Shown piece by piece: positions 1 through 9,344 of a DNA stretch of 64,000 bases. Positions within the stretch are counted from its first letter, which is position 1. Each line of letters opens with the position of its first letter. Origin of the DNA: Myxococcota bacterium (GTDB lineage Bacteria; Myxococcota_A; UBA796); contig JAQXDW010000054.1 of assembly GCA_029251165.1 (NCBI GenBank), forward strand, positions 1 through 64,000, in the 5' to 3' direction. The position numbers and the translations under genes were made by a program. Under the pieces are notes generated by a model, which was given only the letters and a program-made list of their open reading frames with translations, had not been told where the DNA came from and made no database searches.

Positions 1-108
1 ATGTCTGAGAGACTGTCGATGTCTGAGAGACTGTCGACGTCTGAGAGGCTGTCGATGTCTGAGAGACTGTCGATGTCTGAGAGACTGTCGATGTCTGAGA
101 GGCTGTCA
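1..108. repeat. 18-bp tandem repeat, six copies, in the Hsp70-like gene
   Basis: Six successive 18-nt units (consensus atgtctgagagactgtcg on the plus strand) start at 1, 19, 37, 55, 73 and 91. They encode SLSDID on the minus strand. The array reaches base 1, so it probably continues outside the window. The unit length keeps frame, so copy-number change would only lengthen or shorten the tail. Confidence 0.95.
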
Positions 109-2030
109 AGCTCAGGCTCAACCATCGAGAGCAGCTCGGGCTCCGCGAGCGGAAGCAGCTCGGGCTCAACAAGCGGAAGCGGCTCGGGCTCAACAAGCGG
201 AAGCGGCTCGGGCTCAACGAGCGGAAGCGGCTCAGGCTCAACAGGCTGAACCTCCGGCGTCGCCTCAGCAGGTGGCGAAGAAGCCTCAGCGGGGTCGCTC
301 GAGACCGGCGCATCCGCCGAAGCCTCTGCTGGCGTGGCTGGCTTGGAGTCACGCCGAAACAGACCACGGAAGAAGCCAACCTTAGCGGGCTTCGTGTCTG
401 CCGTGGTGCTCTCTGGAGGAGCCTCAGAGACGCCTTCAGAATCGAGCTCGGTCGGCTGCGGTACAGCTCCGCTGCCACCTAGCGTGGTGCTGCCCTCTCC
501 CTCAAGCTCGAGCGTACCGCCCCCCTGCGAGGCAAACTGCGCGTAGTTGCGCACCGTGATCTTCTTGCGCTCTCCGGTGGTCGGCTCGACCGCAGAGATG
601 TGGAGCATGCCGTTGGAGTCAATGCGGAAGGTCACCTCGACCTGACAGCGGAGGTTCTCCCCAGGAGTCAGGCTGGTCATCAGGAATTCGCTCAGGAATT
701 CATTCTCGACCGCGACCTTGCTCTCCCCCTGCCGAATGACGATCCGCACTGCGTCCTGGTTTTCTCGTGCTGTGGAGAACTTCTGTGTGGCAGAGATGGG
801 GACGTGGGTGTTGCGGATGATGATCGGGCGGAACAACCCACCAGCCAGATCGAGGCCGAGGTTGAACGGGGTGACGTCGAGGAGAATGGTGGCGTTCTCG
901 GTGTCATCAACCAGAGAGCCCGCATGGACCGCTGCACCGATGGCGACCACCTCCTCGGGGTGTACACCGCGGCTGGGCTCCTTCTGAAACATGCCTGAGA
1001 TTGCTTCGCGAACCCGGGGCATTCGGGTCTGACCACCGACCAGGATGACATCATCGATGTCGGAGATCTGAAGGCCGGCGTCGGTCAAGGACTTGCGGGT
1101 GACGTCCAGGGTTCGCTCGACAAGATCGTCGACGAGTCCCTCAAGGGTCAGTCGGTCGATGGTCATCTCGAGGTTCCGGCTGGCGGTCACCCGGGGAATG
1201 AGCACGGTGGTCGAGTCGGTGAACGACAGCTCACACTTGGCACGCTCGGCGGCGTCTTTGAGACGCTGCAGCGCGACCACATCGTCTCGGAGGTCGACGC
1301 CGTAGCGGTTCTGGAAGTCATCCGCGAGGTGATCAACGAGCCGGAAGTCGAAGTCCTCACCGCCGAGGTAGGTGTCTCCACGGGTGGCGAGGGTCTCGTA
1401 CACTCCAGATGCAAGCTGCAGAATGGAAACATCAAAGGTTCCGCCACCGAGGTCGTAGACGACGATGGTGCGGTCGTAGTTGCGCCGGAATCCGTAGGCC
1501 AGAGCAGCTGCTGTCGGCTCGTTGAGCAGGCGCTCACAGCGCAGCCCAGCCATACCGGCAGCCTCGATGGTCGACTGGCGCTGGGCATGGTTGAAGTAAG
1601 CCGGGACCGTGATGACAGCCTGATCGACGGGCTCTCCCAGAGCATTCTCCGCGAGGCGCCTGGCCTCAGCGAGGATGCGGGCCGAGACCTCCACCGGGGT
1701 CATGCGCTGGCTGCCGATGACCACCTCGCACAGTCCGGCGTCCGACTCCGCGATCTCGTAGCCCATCCGACGCTGCGCCTGGAGAGACTGAGGGCTGTCG
1801 AAGCGACGCCCCATCAGTCGCTTGATCGCGCTCACGGTCCGATCTGGACGGGTCATGATGAGACTCTTGGCGGTGGCTCCGATGAGATAGCCACCCTCGT
1901 CGGTCAGGGAGATGCAGGACGAGAAGACGTTGTAGCCCTTGTCGTCCTCAAGCACCCTGGGTCGCCCGTCACGCATCACCGCGACTGCGGTGTTTGTCGT
2001 ACCAAGGTCGATCCCGATGGCTCGTCCCAT
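1..2030 (-). CDS. Hsp70/DnaK-like chaperone with repetitive acidic tail (3' end cut by window)
   Basis: The ATG at 2030 begins MGRAIGIDLGTTNTAV, the Hsp70 phosphate-1 motif. Phosphate-2 (DLGGGTFDVS, about residue 190) and the adenosine motif (VGGQTRMPR, about residue 330) follow, so the ATPase domain looks intact. A beta substrate-binding domain runs to about residue 490 (ISAVEPTTGERKK). Where DnaK normally has its helical lid there is instead a Pro/Ala/Glu linker containing FFRGLFRRD. After that come four EPEPLPLV-type octapeptides and at least six SLSDID hexapeptides, still open at the window edge. It is therefore a lidless Hsp70-like protein rather than housekeeping DnaK. It lies 111 nt downstream of purF on the same strand. 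The clients are unknown and the true C-terminus is outside the window. Confidence 0.9.
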   Translation of the reverse strand, partial: MGRAIGIDLGTTNTAVAVMRDGRPRVLEDDKGYNVFSSCISLTDEGGYLIGATAKSLIMTRPDRTVSAIKRLMGRRFDSPQSLQAQRRMGYEIAESDAGLCEVVIGSQRMTPVEVSARILAEARRLAENALGEPVDQAVITVPAYFNHAQRQSTIEAAGMAGLRCERLLNEPTAAALAYGFRRNYDRTIVVYDLGGGTFDVSILQLASGVYETLATRGDTYLGGEDFDFRLVDHLADDFQNRYGVDLRDDVVALQRLKDAAERAKCELSFTDSTTVLIPRVTASRNLEMTIDRLTLEGLVDDLVERTLDVTRKSLTDAGLQISDIDDVILVGGQTRMPRVREAISGMFQKEPSRGVHPEEVVAIGAAVHAGSLVDDTENATILLDVTPFNLGLDLAGGLFRPIIIRNTHVPISATQKFSTARENQDAVRIVIRQGESKVAVENEFLSEFLMTSLTPGENLRCQVEVTFRIDSNGMLHISAVEPTTGERKKITVRNYAQFASQGGGTLELEGEGSTTLGGSGAVPQPTELDSEGVSEAPPESTTADTKPAKVGFFRGLFRRDSKPATPAEASADAPVSSDPAEASSPPAEATPEVQPVEPEPLPLVEPEPLPLVEPEPLPLVEPELLPLAEPELLSMVEPELDSLSDIDSLSDIDSLSDIDSLSDVDSLSDIDSLSD
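127..242. repeat. 24-bp tandem repeat in the Hsp70-like gene
   Basis: Four full 24-nt units begin at 147, 171, 195 and 219, preceded by a degenerate partial copy from 127. They encode EPEPLPLV or EPELLPLA on the minus strand. This is a second, independent in-frame array in the same C-terminal tail. Confidence 0.9.
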
Positions 2031-2141
2031 CCAGCGCTCCTGCCCGGCCTGGTCATTGCTCCGCGCCTGGAATGAGCGCGGCGCTCTTTTCGCCGTTCTG
2101 GCTTTGTACCAGAACTGCAGGAGCATCGCGGAAGTGAAGCG

Positions 2142-3560
2142 CTAATTCTCCTGGGAGTTCCCCTGAAACAACGGCAATTGCACCTCATCTTCGCCGACCT
2201 GGGGCGGGGCGATTGGGTAGTCGCCAGAGAAACAGGCCTCGCAATACCCCCCTCTTCCTGCGCCCTGAACGGTCCTCAGCCCCTCCAAGGAGAGGTAGCC
2301 GAGGCTGTCCGCACCGAGGTGCGCGCAGATCTGAGCGACATCCATGCGGTGCGCGATCAGCTCCTCGCGGTTGGGGGTGTCAACGCCGTAGTAGCAGCCA
2401 CCAGTGGTCGGCGGGGCAGTGATCCGGAGGTGAACCTCAGCAGCCCCCGCCTGCCGAAGCATGCGCACGATCTTGCGAGAGGTGGTGCCGCGCACAATGG
2501 AGTCATCGACCACCACCACACGCTTGCCACGGAGCACGCCATGGAGCGGCGATAGCTTGAGCTTCACTCCGAAGTCACGGATCTGCTGGCTGGGCTCGAT
2601 GAAGGTCCGGCCGACATAGCGAGAGCGAAGCAGTCCGACCTGGAACTGGATTCCGCTTCGCTGAGCAAATCCCAGCGCACCAGGGATCCCCGAGTCCGGC
2701 ACAGGCACGACAACATCCGCATCGACCGGATGCTCCTCAGCCAGGAGGCGTCCCAGGGCCACCCGCTGGCTGTAGACGCTCTCTCCGAACACCTCAGAGT
2801 CCGGACGCGCAAAGTAGATGTGCTCAAAGATGCACGCCCGACGCGGCTGCTCAGGAAACGGCCGAAGAGACTGGAGGCCGTCAGCGTCGATGATGACCAT
2901 CTCGCCGGGCTCGACCTCTCGCACCAGCTCACCGTCGATGAGCGACAGCGCGCAGGTCTCACTACAGACCACCCAGGCATCCCCACGCTTGCCAAGCACC
3001 AGCGGGCGGAAGCCCATCGGGTCCCGGACCGCGACGAGGGTGTCTCCGGTCATCACGACCAGGGAGTATGCCCCCGAGACCCGCGCCAGGGCATCAACCA
3101 GGCGGTTGACAAAGGTGCTCTGCGGTGAGCCCGCGATGAGGTGGAGGATGACCTCAGTGTCAGAGGTCGTGTTGAAGATGCTCCCGCGCGCCTCCAGCTC
3201 TGCCTTCAGCTCCACAGCATTGACCAGGTTGCCGTTGTGAGCGACCGAGACCTGACCGTCGCGATAGCGCACGGTGAACGGCTGGACGTTGAGCGGGCTG
3301 GAGCCCCCAGCGGTCGAGTAGCGAACGTGTCCGATGGCCATGGTGCCGGGCAGCTCGGCGAGGTGGTCGGCGCTGAAGACGTCTCCCACCAGGCCGAGAC
3401 CGCGCCGGGTACGGATCAGGCTCCCATCCGATGCAGCAATTCCTGCTCCCTCCTGCCCCCGATGCTGGAGCGCATGAAGGCCGAGGTAGGTGAGGTTTGC
3501 AGCCTCAGAGTCCCCGAAGACTCCGAAGACCCCGCACTCGTCGCGGAAGCTCGTGCTCAC
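2142..3560 (-). CDS. purF: Amidophosphoribosyltransferase
   Basis: PurF makes phosphoribosylamine from PRPP and glutamine, the first committed step of purine synthesis. The 472-residue product starts at a GTG preceded by TGAGGGA. Cys9 (FRDECGVFG) is the N-terminal glutamine-hydrolysing nucleophile, implying removal of an eight-residue propeptide. The PRPP loop VVVVDDSIVRGTT is intact. Cysteines in PRRACIFEH, DVAQICAHL and YCEACFSGD match the [4Fe-4S] ligands of the Bacillus-type enzyme, so this is the iron-sulfur form. The GTG overlaps the purC stop by one base (TAGTG), indicating translational coupling. Confidence 0.97.
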   Translation of the reverse strand: MSTSFRDECGVFGVFGDSEAANLTYLGLHALQHRGQEGAGIAASDGSLIRTRRGLGLVGDVFSADHLAELPGTMAIGHVRYSTAGGSSPLNVQPFTVRYRDGQVSVAHNGNLVNAVELKAELEARGSIFNTTSDTEVILHLIAGSPQSTFVNRLVDALARVSGAYSLVVMTGDTLVAVRDPMGFRPLVLGKRGDAWVVCSETCALSLIDGELVREVEPGEMVIIDADGLQSLRPFPEQPRRACIFEHIYFARPDSEVFGESVYSQRVALGRLLAEEHPVDADVVVPVPDSGIPGALGFAQRSGIQFQVGLLRSRYVGRTFIEPSQQIRDFGVKLKLSPLHGVLRGKRVVVVDDSIVRGTTSRKIVRMLRQAGAAEVHLRITAPPTTGGCYYGVDTPNREELIAHRMDVAQICAHLGADSLGYLSLEGLRTVQGAGRGGYCEACFSGDYPIAPPQVGEDEVQLPLFQGNSQEN

Positions 3561-4297
3561 TATCCCTCAGTCAGGCCGTGCCCGAAGACACGCTTGAACA
3601 GCTCGCGGTAGGTGTCGCCGAGATCGCCGAGGTCCTTTCGGAAGACGTCCTTGTCGAGACTCCGGTTGGAGCCCTTCTCCCACAGGCGGCTGCCGTCGGG
3701 CGTGATCTCATCGGCGAGGAGGATGTGGCCGTTCTTGTCACGACCGAACTCGATCTTAAAGTCGACCAGGGTGACACCAAGCTCGTCCCAGAACGCCTGG
3801 AGGACGGCGTTGACCTTCAGCGCAGCGTGGCGAAGGTAGGCCAGCTCCCACTCCACGGCCCAGCCGAACTGCAGTGCATGCACGTCGGACATCGGCGGGT
3901 CGTTGAGCTCATCAGACTTGTAGAAGAACTCGACCATCGGCTCCGCGAGGACCTTGCCCTGCTCCAGACCGAACCGGCGGCAGATGGAGCCCGCGCAGAC
4001 ATTTCGGACGACAACCTCGACGGGGATGATGTCGACCTTGGTGCAGACGTGATCGCGGACGCTGACCACGGTGTCCATGTGAGTCGGAATGCCTGCGCTG
4101 GACATCCGCTCCATCAGGTACGCGCTGATCCGGGCGTTGACCTCTCCCTTGTCGCGGATCGAAGCTTTTTTCACGCCGTTGAAGGCTGTGGCATCGTCCT
4201 TGTAGTGGATCCAGACATGGTCGGGAGAGCTGGAGTGGAAGACCTGCTTGGCCTTGCCCTCATGGAGAAGCTCGCCTCGCTCGATTGACTTGCTCAT
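3560..4297 (-). CDS. purC: SAICAR synthetase (phosphoribosylaminoimidazole-succinocarboxamide synthase)
   Basis: PurC condenses CAIR with aspartate in purine synthesis. The start at 4297 (MSKSIERGELLHEGKAK) is chosen because AGGAGAG lies five bases upstream; the open frame extends further but without a site. At 245 residues it has normal family length. Family motifs include LLHEGKAKQVF near the N-terminus, VEVVVRNVCAG, and DFKIEFG with LADEITPDG towards the C-terminus. It is the first gene of a purC-purF pair with a one-base overlap, and diverges from the TPR gene at 4419. Confidence 0.96.
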   Translation of the reverse strand: MSKSIERGELLHEGKAKQVFHSSSPDHVWIHYKDDATAFNGVKKASIRDKGEVNARISAYLMERMSSAGIPTHMDTVVSVRDHVCTKVDIIPVEVVVRNVCAGSICRRFGLEQGKVLAEPMVEFFYKSDELNDPPMSDVHALQFGWAVEWELAYLRHAALKVNAVLQAFWDELGVTLVDFKIEFGRDKNGHILLADEITPDGSRLWEKGSNRSLDKDVFRKDLGDLGDTYRELFKRVFGHGLTEG

Positions 4298-4418
4298 GTT
4301 CTCTCCTGTTCTGTGTTCAGGGACCTCGAGTGTCGCCGCTGTATCCGACGGCCCATCCCTCGCCCACACGATTACGGAGCCGTCACAAACCCGTCGATTT
4401 CTGCTATCGGTAGAAGAC

Positions 4419-6131
4419 GTGACCACCTCCCCTTACCACCGCTGGTTTGCCCCCCTTTGCTGGATCGGCGGCGCCGTGGCTGCGCTGCTTGCACTGCCTG
4501 CCGCAGCCCTTTCGGTCGGCGACCGCATCAGCGCGCCGCTGCACACCGGTGAGAGCACCACCGTCGTAGAGGACTGGCGAGGTGCGCGGCTGGCGTATCG
4601 GGTCGGGCGGATTTCTCCGTTCTTCTGGGGAGCCGCTGCGGAGCGTGAGGACACCGTCGATCGCGCGCTGTCGGAGGTCTACCTGCGGCAGGTCGTCGAG
4701 GGGACCATCGCGGAGCACAGCGCGCACCTCGACTTCCTGGACAACCGCAGCCAAGAGGTCGGCTGGCGAGCACCGATGCTCGAGACCATGCTTCGCTACG
4801 GAGATGCTGCCGGGGTGCTGGAGGAGGCCTGGGGGGCACGCGAGGCCTGTGTCGCGACCGCCGCTGCGATCTCTACTGGGAGCCGCGCATCGCTCGTGGA
4901 GTGGCTGCCCCGCTGCGAGAATGCCCCGTCGGTGCTCTACCTGCTGGCCGATCTGCCTGATCAGATTCCTGCCGGCAGCAGCCCGCTGACCACCTTCATC
5001 GAGGCCGAGGGGCTCCGACGCTCGGGAGAAACAGAGTCCGCAGCGGCACTGCTCAGCGGCCTCCTCCGCGATCCAGAGGTCGGGCCGTGGGCGATCGAGG
5101 CGACCATCCTCACGCTGAGCGATCCCCAGGAGATCCCCGCAGCACTCGCCGAGTCCCCCGAGGACGATCCCCGCTGGATCGGTGCCTGGCTGGCCGCAGC
5201 TGCACTCCTCAAGCGAAGCGATCGCCCCGACGAGTCTGCAGCCGCCATCAGCCGTGCGCTCGCACTCTCAGCAGCCCTGCCAGACCTCGTCATTGCCTAC
5301 CGCTTCCTCTCCGCACCCTACCTCCCCCACCCGGCACGGTTCGAGCCGCTGCTGTCCGACCCCGATCCCGAGCGACAGGCACGGCTGCGCACCCTCCAAG
5401 CACGCGCCGCGCTCCAGGGGATGGACATCGCCGCAGCGCAGTCTGCTCTCAAGCCGATCCGCGAGCTGTCCGTCTCCGATGCCATGCAGGCCGAGCGGCT
5501 GATGCTTCGGGTGCTGGCCCGTGAACTGAGCGGAGATCTGGAGGGCGCTCAACGGTACGCTGTGGAGGGATTATCGTTTGACAAAGCTCGGTTCAAGCTG
5601 ATCCAGGCTCGCCTGATGCTGCTCGCAGGAGCCCGAGAGGAGCCGCTGGCCCTGCTGGACAACCTCGGGCACTACAACCTCTCCGAGGACATGGAAGCCC
5701 AGCGACAAGAAGCCATCCAGCTCGCCCGTCGGCTCAACGGTGCCCGAGAAGGCTTCACCCTCGCCGGGCGCGCGGCTGACGAGAGCATCTTTCAGCAGGA
5801 CACCGTCTTCCGCACCTGGTTCGCCGAGTACCTCGCCGAAGCCGTCGCCAGCCCGAACCCGACCCCGTCTCTGGCGCTTCCGATGATGCGGTACTGGCGA
5901 GGGGCGAACAAGCATGGAGACTTCCTGATCAGCATCCGACTCGACGCGTCTCTCTCCGTCGAGGGTGAAGTGGTTCGCGCCCACCTCGGGTTCCTTCGCG
6001 GACAGCTCACCGACGGCGACAGCTCGGGCTGGTCGGACTTTAGCGCGGCACGGGTGTGGGGAATGGAGGAGCCGTTCCGCTTTCTGCTCCCCCACGCACA
6101 GGTTCCCTACCGGGTGAGTGTGCCCCGGTAG
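4419..6131 (+). CDS. Exported TPR-like repeat protein of unknown function
   Basis: The 570-residue product begins at a GTG (VTTSPYHRWFAPLCW). A hydrophobic segment at about residues 11-30 could be a signal peptide or a membrane anchor. The rest is rich in Ala, Leu and Glu and has the helical-hairpin spacing of degenerate tetratricopeptide repeats. No catalytic motif is visible. The start is uncertain because the frame is open upstream into the region opposite purC. It diverges from purC across about 120 bases. I cannot assign a function. Confidence 0.7.
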   Translation: MTTSPYHRWFAPLCWIGGAVAALLALPAAALSVGDRISAPLHTGESTTVVEDWRGARLAYRVGRISPFFWGAAAEREDTVDRALSEVYLRQVVEGTIAEHSAHLDFLDNRSQEVGWRAPMLETMLRYGDAAGVLEEAWGAREACVATAAAISTGSRASLVEWLPRCENAPSVLYLLADLPDQIPAGSSPLTTFIEAEGLRRSGETESAAALLSGLLRDPEVGPWAIEATILTLSDPQEIPAALAESPEDDPRWIGAWLAAAALLKRSDRPDESAAAISRALALSAALPDLVIAYRFLSAPYLPHPARFEPLLSDPDPERQARLRTLQARAALQGMDIAAAQSALKPIRELSVSDAMQAERLMLRVLARELSGDLEGAQRYAVEGLSFDKARFKLIQARLMLLAGAREEPLALLDNLGHYNLSEDMEAQRQEAIQLARRLNGAREGFTLAGRAADESIFQQDTVFRTWFAEYLAEAVASPNPTPSLALPMMRYWRGANKHGDFLISIRLDASLSVEGEVVRAHLGFLRGQLTDGDSSGWSDFSAARVWGMEEPFRFLLPHAQVPYRVSVPR

Positions 6132-6375
6132 AGGCCCTCTCCAGCGCCGGTACTCCCGATGGTGCGGGCACTCTCTCGGCTCACCCGGCGGCCTCGGTGT
6201 CCCGATGTCTGCCAGCGCGAGTGCAACCGGTCTACAGCCCTGCTTGATGCGCGCGGTAATCGTCGTCACGGTCTACGGCGGACTGCGGCAGCAGTGCACG
6301 CTCAGGTGGAGAGAACCTGGAAGGGGAAGAACAACCGCTGAGCATACCGGATGAGGTCAGGCTACCTTTGCAATC

Positions 6376-8223
6376 ATGCACCTCACCGTTCTGCTCCTGT
6401 CTGGCTGCACCATCAACCTTCCCGCACCAGTCACAAGCGGCGACGGCTTCTTCGACAGGCCGTGGCCCTCAGACACCCGAACGGTCGACGGTCGGCCCGA
6501 TCTCTCCGACTTTCCTCACCTCGGCGAGTACAGCCTCCTCAGCGGCTTCATCGCGCTGGGTGAGAGCCTGGATGGCTTCGGCACCAACACCCCGATCTAC
6601 TTCCGCTTTGATGGGGTGCTGCCCACCGGAAAGCTCCCCTCTCCCGACCAGTCCATGCGAGAAGATGCCTCGGTCCTGCTCGTCAACATTGACCGTGACA
6701 GCCCCCGGCGTGGCGAGCTCATCCCGGTGGAGTGGTCGTTCCAGGAGAGCCAGACGAACTGGCAGCCGGAGAACCTCCTCGCGGTTCGTCCAGTGTGGGG
6801 CTACCCGCTGGAAGGCAGCACCACCTACGCAGCAATCGTCACCACTGAGGTTGCACTCCCGGCCGAGGGCTTCAGCGCGGTCTGGGCGGCCGATCACCCC
6901 GATCACGCCACCTACGAGCCCCTCCAAGAGACCCTCTTCCAGCTCAAGGTGCCCGTCGACAGCGTGGCCGTCGCCACCACCTTCACCACCCAGGACACCC
7001 TCGGAGACATGGTCGCGATCGCTGCAAGCATCCAGCAGCAGCTCCCGATCCCTGTCCTCGATCAAGAGCTGGAGGAGTGGTACTCGACGGGGAGCTTCTC
7101 GGCGTACTTCGGAGAGATCGTGGTGCCGATGTGGCAGCATGGAGAGAAGCCCTACGCAACGGAAGGCGGCGGATTTGTGATGGATGACGAGGGCGAGCCG
7201 GTCCTGTATGGCTGGGATCGCACCGCGTTCACCGTGACCATTCCCATCGGTACCCAGCCCGACGACGGCTGGCCGACGGTCATCTACAGCCACGGCACCG
7301 GCGGAGATCACACCACCTTCGCCTCCGGCAGCAACAACGTCCCCGCCACCCTGCTCGCGCAGGAAGGGATCGCGGTCATCGGAATCTCTCAGCCGCTACA
7401 CGGCGATCGCGGCAGCGGCGTGAACCCGGCACTCTACTCCTTCAACTACATCAACCCCGAGGCTGGCCGGACCATGTTCCGTCAGGGTGCCCTGGATCAG
7501 GTGTTCATGGCAGAGCTGATGACCCGCCGCAGTGCCGTCTTCTCCTTCGAGGGCCGAGAGCTCCGTCTGGATCCAGAGCGGGTCGCATACCTCGGGCACT
7601 CCCACGGCGGTGAGGTCGGAGCGAAGGCCGTTCCCTTCTTCGGAGACCGCATCAAGGGCGCCGTGCTCTCAGGAACCGGAGGCGGACTCGGCATCACCCT
7701 CATCGAGCGCAATGCGGACGACTTCGACATCCAGTCCCTCATCACCGACACCCTCGAGTTCGACAGCGACGAGGTGCTCGATACCTTCCACCCTGCCATC
7801 ATGCTCGTGCAGATGGACGCAGAGGCCACCGATCCGATCAACTATGCACGGTACTGGCACAGCCAGCAGCCCACCTGGGAGTCCGCCCCGATGTCGGTCC
7901 TCCAGACCGAGGGCCTCCTCGACGTAAACACCCCTCCCCACAGCACCGAGGTGCTCGCTGGGGCTGCCGGAAGTCCGATGCTCGACCCGACAGCTCAGAT
8001 CGCCACGGTCCAAGAGCTGACTGGCCTCGTCGACGAGCCCACTCCCGCCGTCTCCAACGTCACCGGCTGGGACGGCTCAGACGTCAGCGTAGGACTCGCG
8101 CAGTTTCCGGACGACGGGCACTTTGCGATCTTCCGAAACTACCAAGCAGTCCAGCTGTATCAGACCTTCCTCAGCACCGCGCTTCAAGGAGAGGCCCCAG
8201 AGATCCCGAGCTTCACGCCCTGA
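6376..8223 (+). CDS. Predicted lipoprotein, alpha/beta-hydrolase (lipase/esterase-like)
   Basis: The product has 615 residues. The N-terminus MHLTVLLLSGC gives a lipobox (LLSGC) only ten residues from the start; an in-frame stop at 6352 prevents a longer signal. The region after FFDRPWPSDTR resembles the N-terminal region of secreted bacterial lipases. A YSHGTGG loop (possible oxyanion hole) and GHSHGG (nucleophile elbow, Ser in GxSxG) show the alpha/beta-hydrolase core. Late D-x-x-H (FPDDGHFAI) could supply the catalytic His. Substrate unknown. No good ribosome-binding site is visible. Confidence 0.75.
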   Translation: MHLTVLLLSGCTINLPAPVTSGDGFFDRPWPSDTRTVDGRPDLSDFPHLGEYSLLSGFIALGESLDGFGTNTPIYFRFDGVLPTGKLPSPDQSMREDASVLLVNIDRDSPRRGELIPVEWSFQESQTNWQPENLLAVRPVWGYPLEGSTTYAAIVTTEVALPAEGFSAVWAADHPDHATYEPLQETLFQLKVPVDSVAVATTFTTQDTLGDMVAIAASIQQQLPIPVLDQELEEWYSTGSFSAYFGEIVVPMWQHGEKPYATEGGGFVMDDEGEPVLYGWDRTAFTVTIPIGTQPDDGWPTVIYSHGTGGDHTTFASGSNNVPATLLAQEGIAVIGISQPLHGDRGSGVNPALYSFNYINPEAGRTMFRQGALDQVFMAELMTRRSAVFSFEGRELRLDPERVAYLGHSHGGEVGAKAVPFFGDRIKGAVLSGTGGGLGITLIERNADDFDIQSLITDTLEFDSDEVLDTFHPAIMLVQMDAEATDPINYARYWHSQQPTWESAPMSVLQTEGLLDVNTPPHSTEVLAGAAGSPMLDPTAQIATVQELTGLVDEPTPAVSNVTGWDGSDVSVGLAQFPDDGHFAIFRNYQAVQLYQTFLSTALQGEAPEIPSFTP

Positions 8224-8262
8224 GAATGACTGGAATCCGGTGACCCGGATTCCAGAGAGTTC

Positions 8263-8352
8263 CAGAGAGCAGAGAGACTCCAGAGAGCAAGGAGACTCCA
8301 GAGAGCAAGGAGACTCCAGAGAGCAAGGAGACTCCAGAGAGCAAAGAGACTA
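8263..8352. repeat. 18-bp tandem repeat, five copies, between convergent genes
   Basis: Five contiguous 18-nt units (consensus cagagagcaaggagactc) begin at 8263, 8281, 8299, 8317 and 8335. The last copy ends in cta, which is the TAG stop of the minus-strand glucosaminidase gene; the other copies have ctc there. No spacers are present, so this is not CRISPR. Confidence 0.95.
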
Positions 8353-9165
8353 CTGCGCGCCGGTGTCGTCGCCAGCAGCATCCGCGAGCGCCCGGCTGTC
8401 CGGGGCGGTGTAGGCCATGTCGACCGTCTCGACGACGAGGTGATCCCAGCGGTCGAGATCATAGCGCCGGACGAGGGTGGAGACGCGGGAGACATACAGC
8501 GGATCACTGGCGTACATCGGTGCGATGAGGCGAATGAATCGCTCCCAGTCCGTCCAGTTCTCGCGCGCCTTGTTGTAGCGAGGGTGCGTCAGCAGTTCGC
8601 CGTGCTGCGCGATGGCGTGCTCCCAGCTCTCGAACACGGCAAAGGCGGCCCGAGTGGGCACAAGGACACCGTCGAGAACTTCAGCGCTCTTCAGGGTGAT
8701 GGAGGGATGTCCGGTAAAGGCCTTCACGCCAAACAGGTTGTTGTAGCGGCTGGCGAGAGAGGACCGACCCCAGCCGCTCTCCTGCGCAGCCTGCGCGAGG
8801 GTGATGGAGGGTGGGATCTGGTGCTCGTGTGCCGCGATCAGGGCACCCGGAGCGAGCGCGAGGAAAAATTCACCGCGGTAGTCGTCCGGCCAGTCCGCAT
8901 CCTCAGCGATGATCTGAGCAGCAGCCCAGCGCCGGTCATCGGGCGCACCAAAGACGAAGGTGTCGAGCAGGTGTGCCCGGCGCATGGCCTGTCGCTGTCC
9001 CTCAGAGAGCGGCGGCAGCGGCACGACATCCGCAGCCATGGAAGCCTCAGGCATCAGCTGGCTGCTGGCGATGACCTCGTTGCCGCCCGCGATCACCAGA
9101 AGCGCTGAGAGACTCCCGAAAGAGAGGGCAAGAAATGAGCTCAGCTTTCGACCTTTTATCCCCAC
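8350..9165 (-). CDS. Secreted glucosaminidase (GH73/FlgJ-Bax type)
   Basis: The 271-residue protein starts MGIKGRKLSSFLALSF, a typical basic then hydrophobic signal or anchor. The central motif ITLAQAAQESGWGRSSLA carries the catalytic Glu of peptidoglycan N-acetylglucosaminidases and is followed by YNNLFGVK. FESWEHAIAQHGELL is the family's second conserved block. It probably cleaves glycan strands for wall turnover or growth. It converges with the lipoprotein gene ending at 8223, with a tandem repeat filling the gap. Whether it is flagellum-related is unclear; no flagellar genes are near. Confidence 0.85.
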   Translation of the reverse strand: MGIKGRKLSSFLALSFGSLSALLVIAGGNEVIASSQLMPEASMAADVVPLPPLSEGQRQAMRRAHLLDTFVFGAPDDRRWAAAQIIAEDADWPDDYRGEFFLALAPGALIAAHEHQIPPSITLAQAAQESGWGRSSLASRYNNLFGVKAFTGHPSITLKSAEVLDGVLVPTRAAFAVFESWEHAIAQHGELLTHPRYNKARENWTDWERFIRLIAPMYASDPLYVSRVSTLVRRYDLDRWDHLVVETVDMAYTAPDSRALADAAGDDTGAQ

Positions 9166-9222
9166 GCTCTGACACCCTCTCGTCTCGGTTCACACCCCTA
9201 AAGCATCACCTTAACGTTGCTG

Positions 9223-9234
9223 TTGACCAGTCAA
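9223..9234. promoter_or_regulatory. Palindromic TTGAC element between divergent genes
   Basis: The stretch ttgaccagtcaa lies between the glucosaminidase and coaC starts, in a locally AT-richer region. It reads as a -35-like TTGAC on both strands. Matching -10 boxes are weak in either direction, so it may instead be an operator. Confidence 0.3.
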
Positions 9235-9344
9235 TAGCTAAGTTAAAGGTCACTTTTGGGTCACGATTTACTTTGGCGCATCGGCAATCGCGACGCCAGT
9301 CAGAAAATGACGGACGATTTCGCTTCAGTGGTTAGATCAGCGCC

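Noticed and set aside
1-249. Plus-strand open frame of Ser/Glu/Arg repeats
   Set aside because: It is the reverse complement of the repeat tail of the Hsp70-like gene and has no other support.
8263-8352. CRISPR array
   Set aside because: Units are contiguous with no spacers and no cas genes are present.
8123-8413. Plus-strand frame with repeated SREQGD units
   Set aside because: Frame through the intergenic 18-bp array and the ends of two real genes; no ribosome site.
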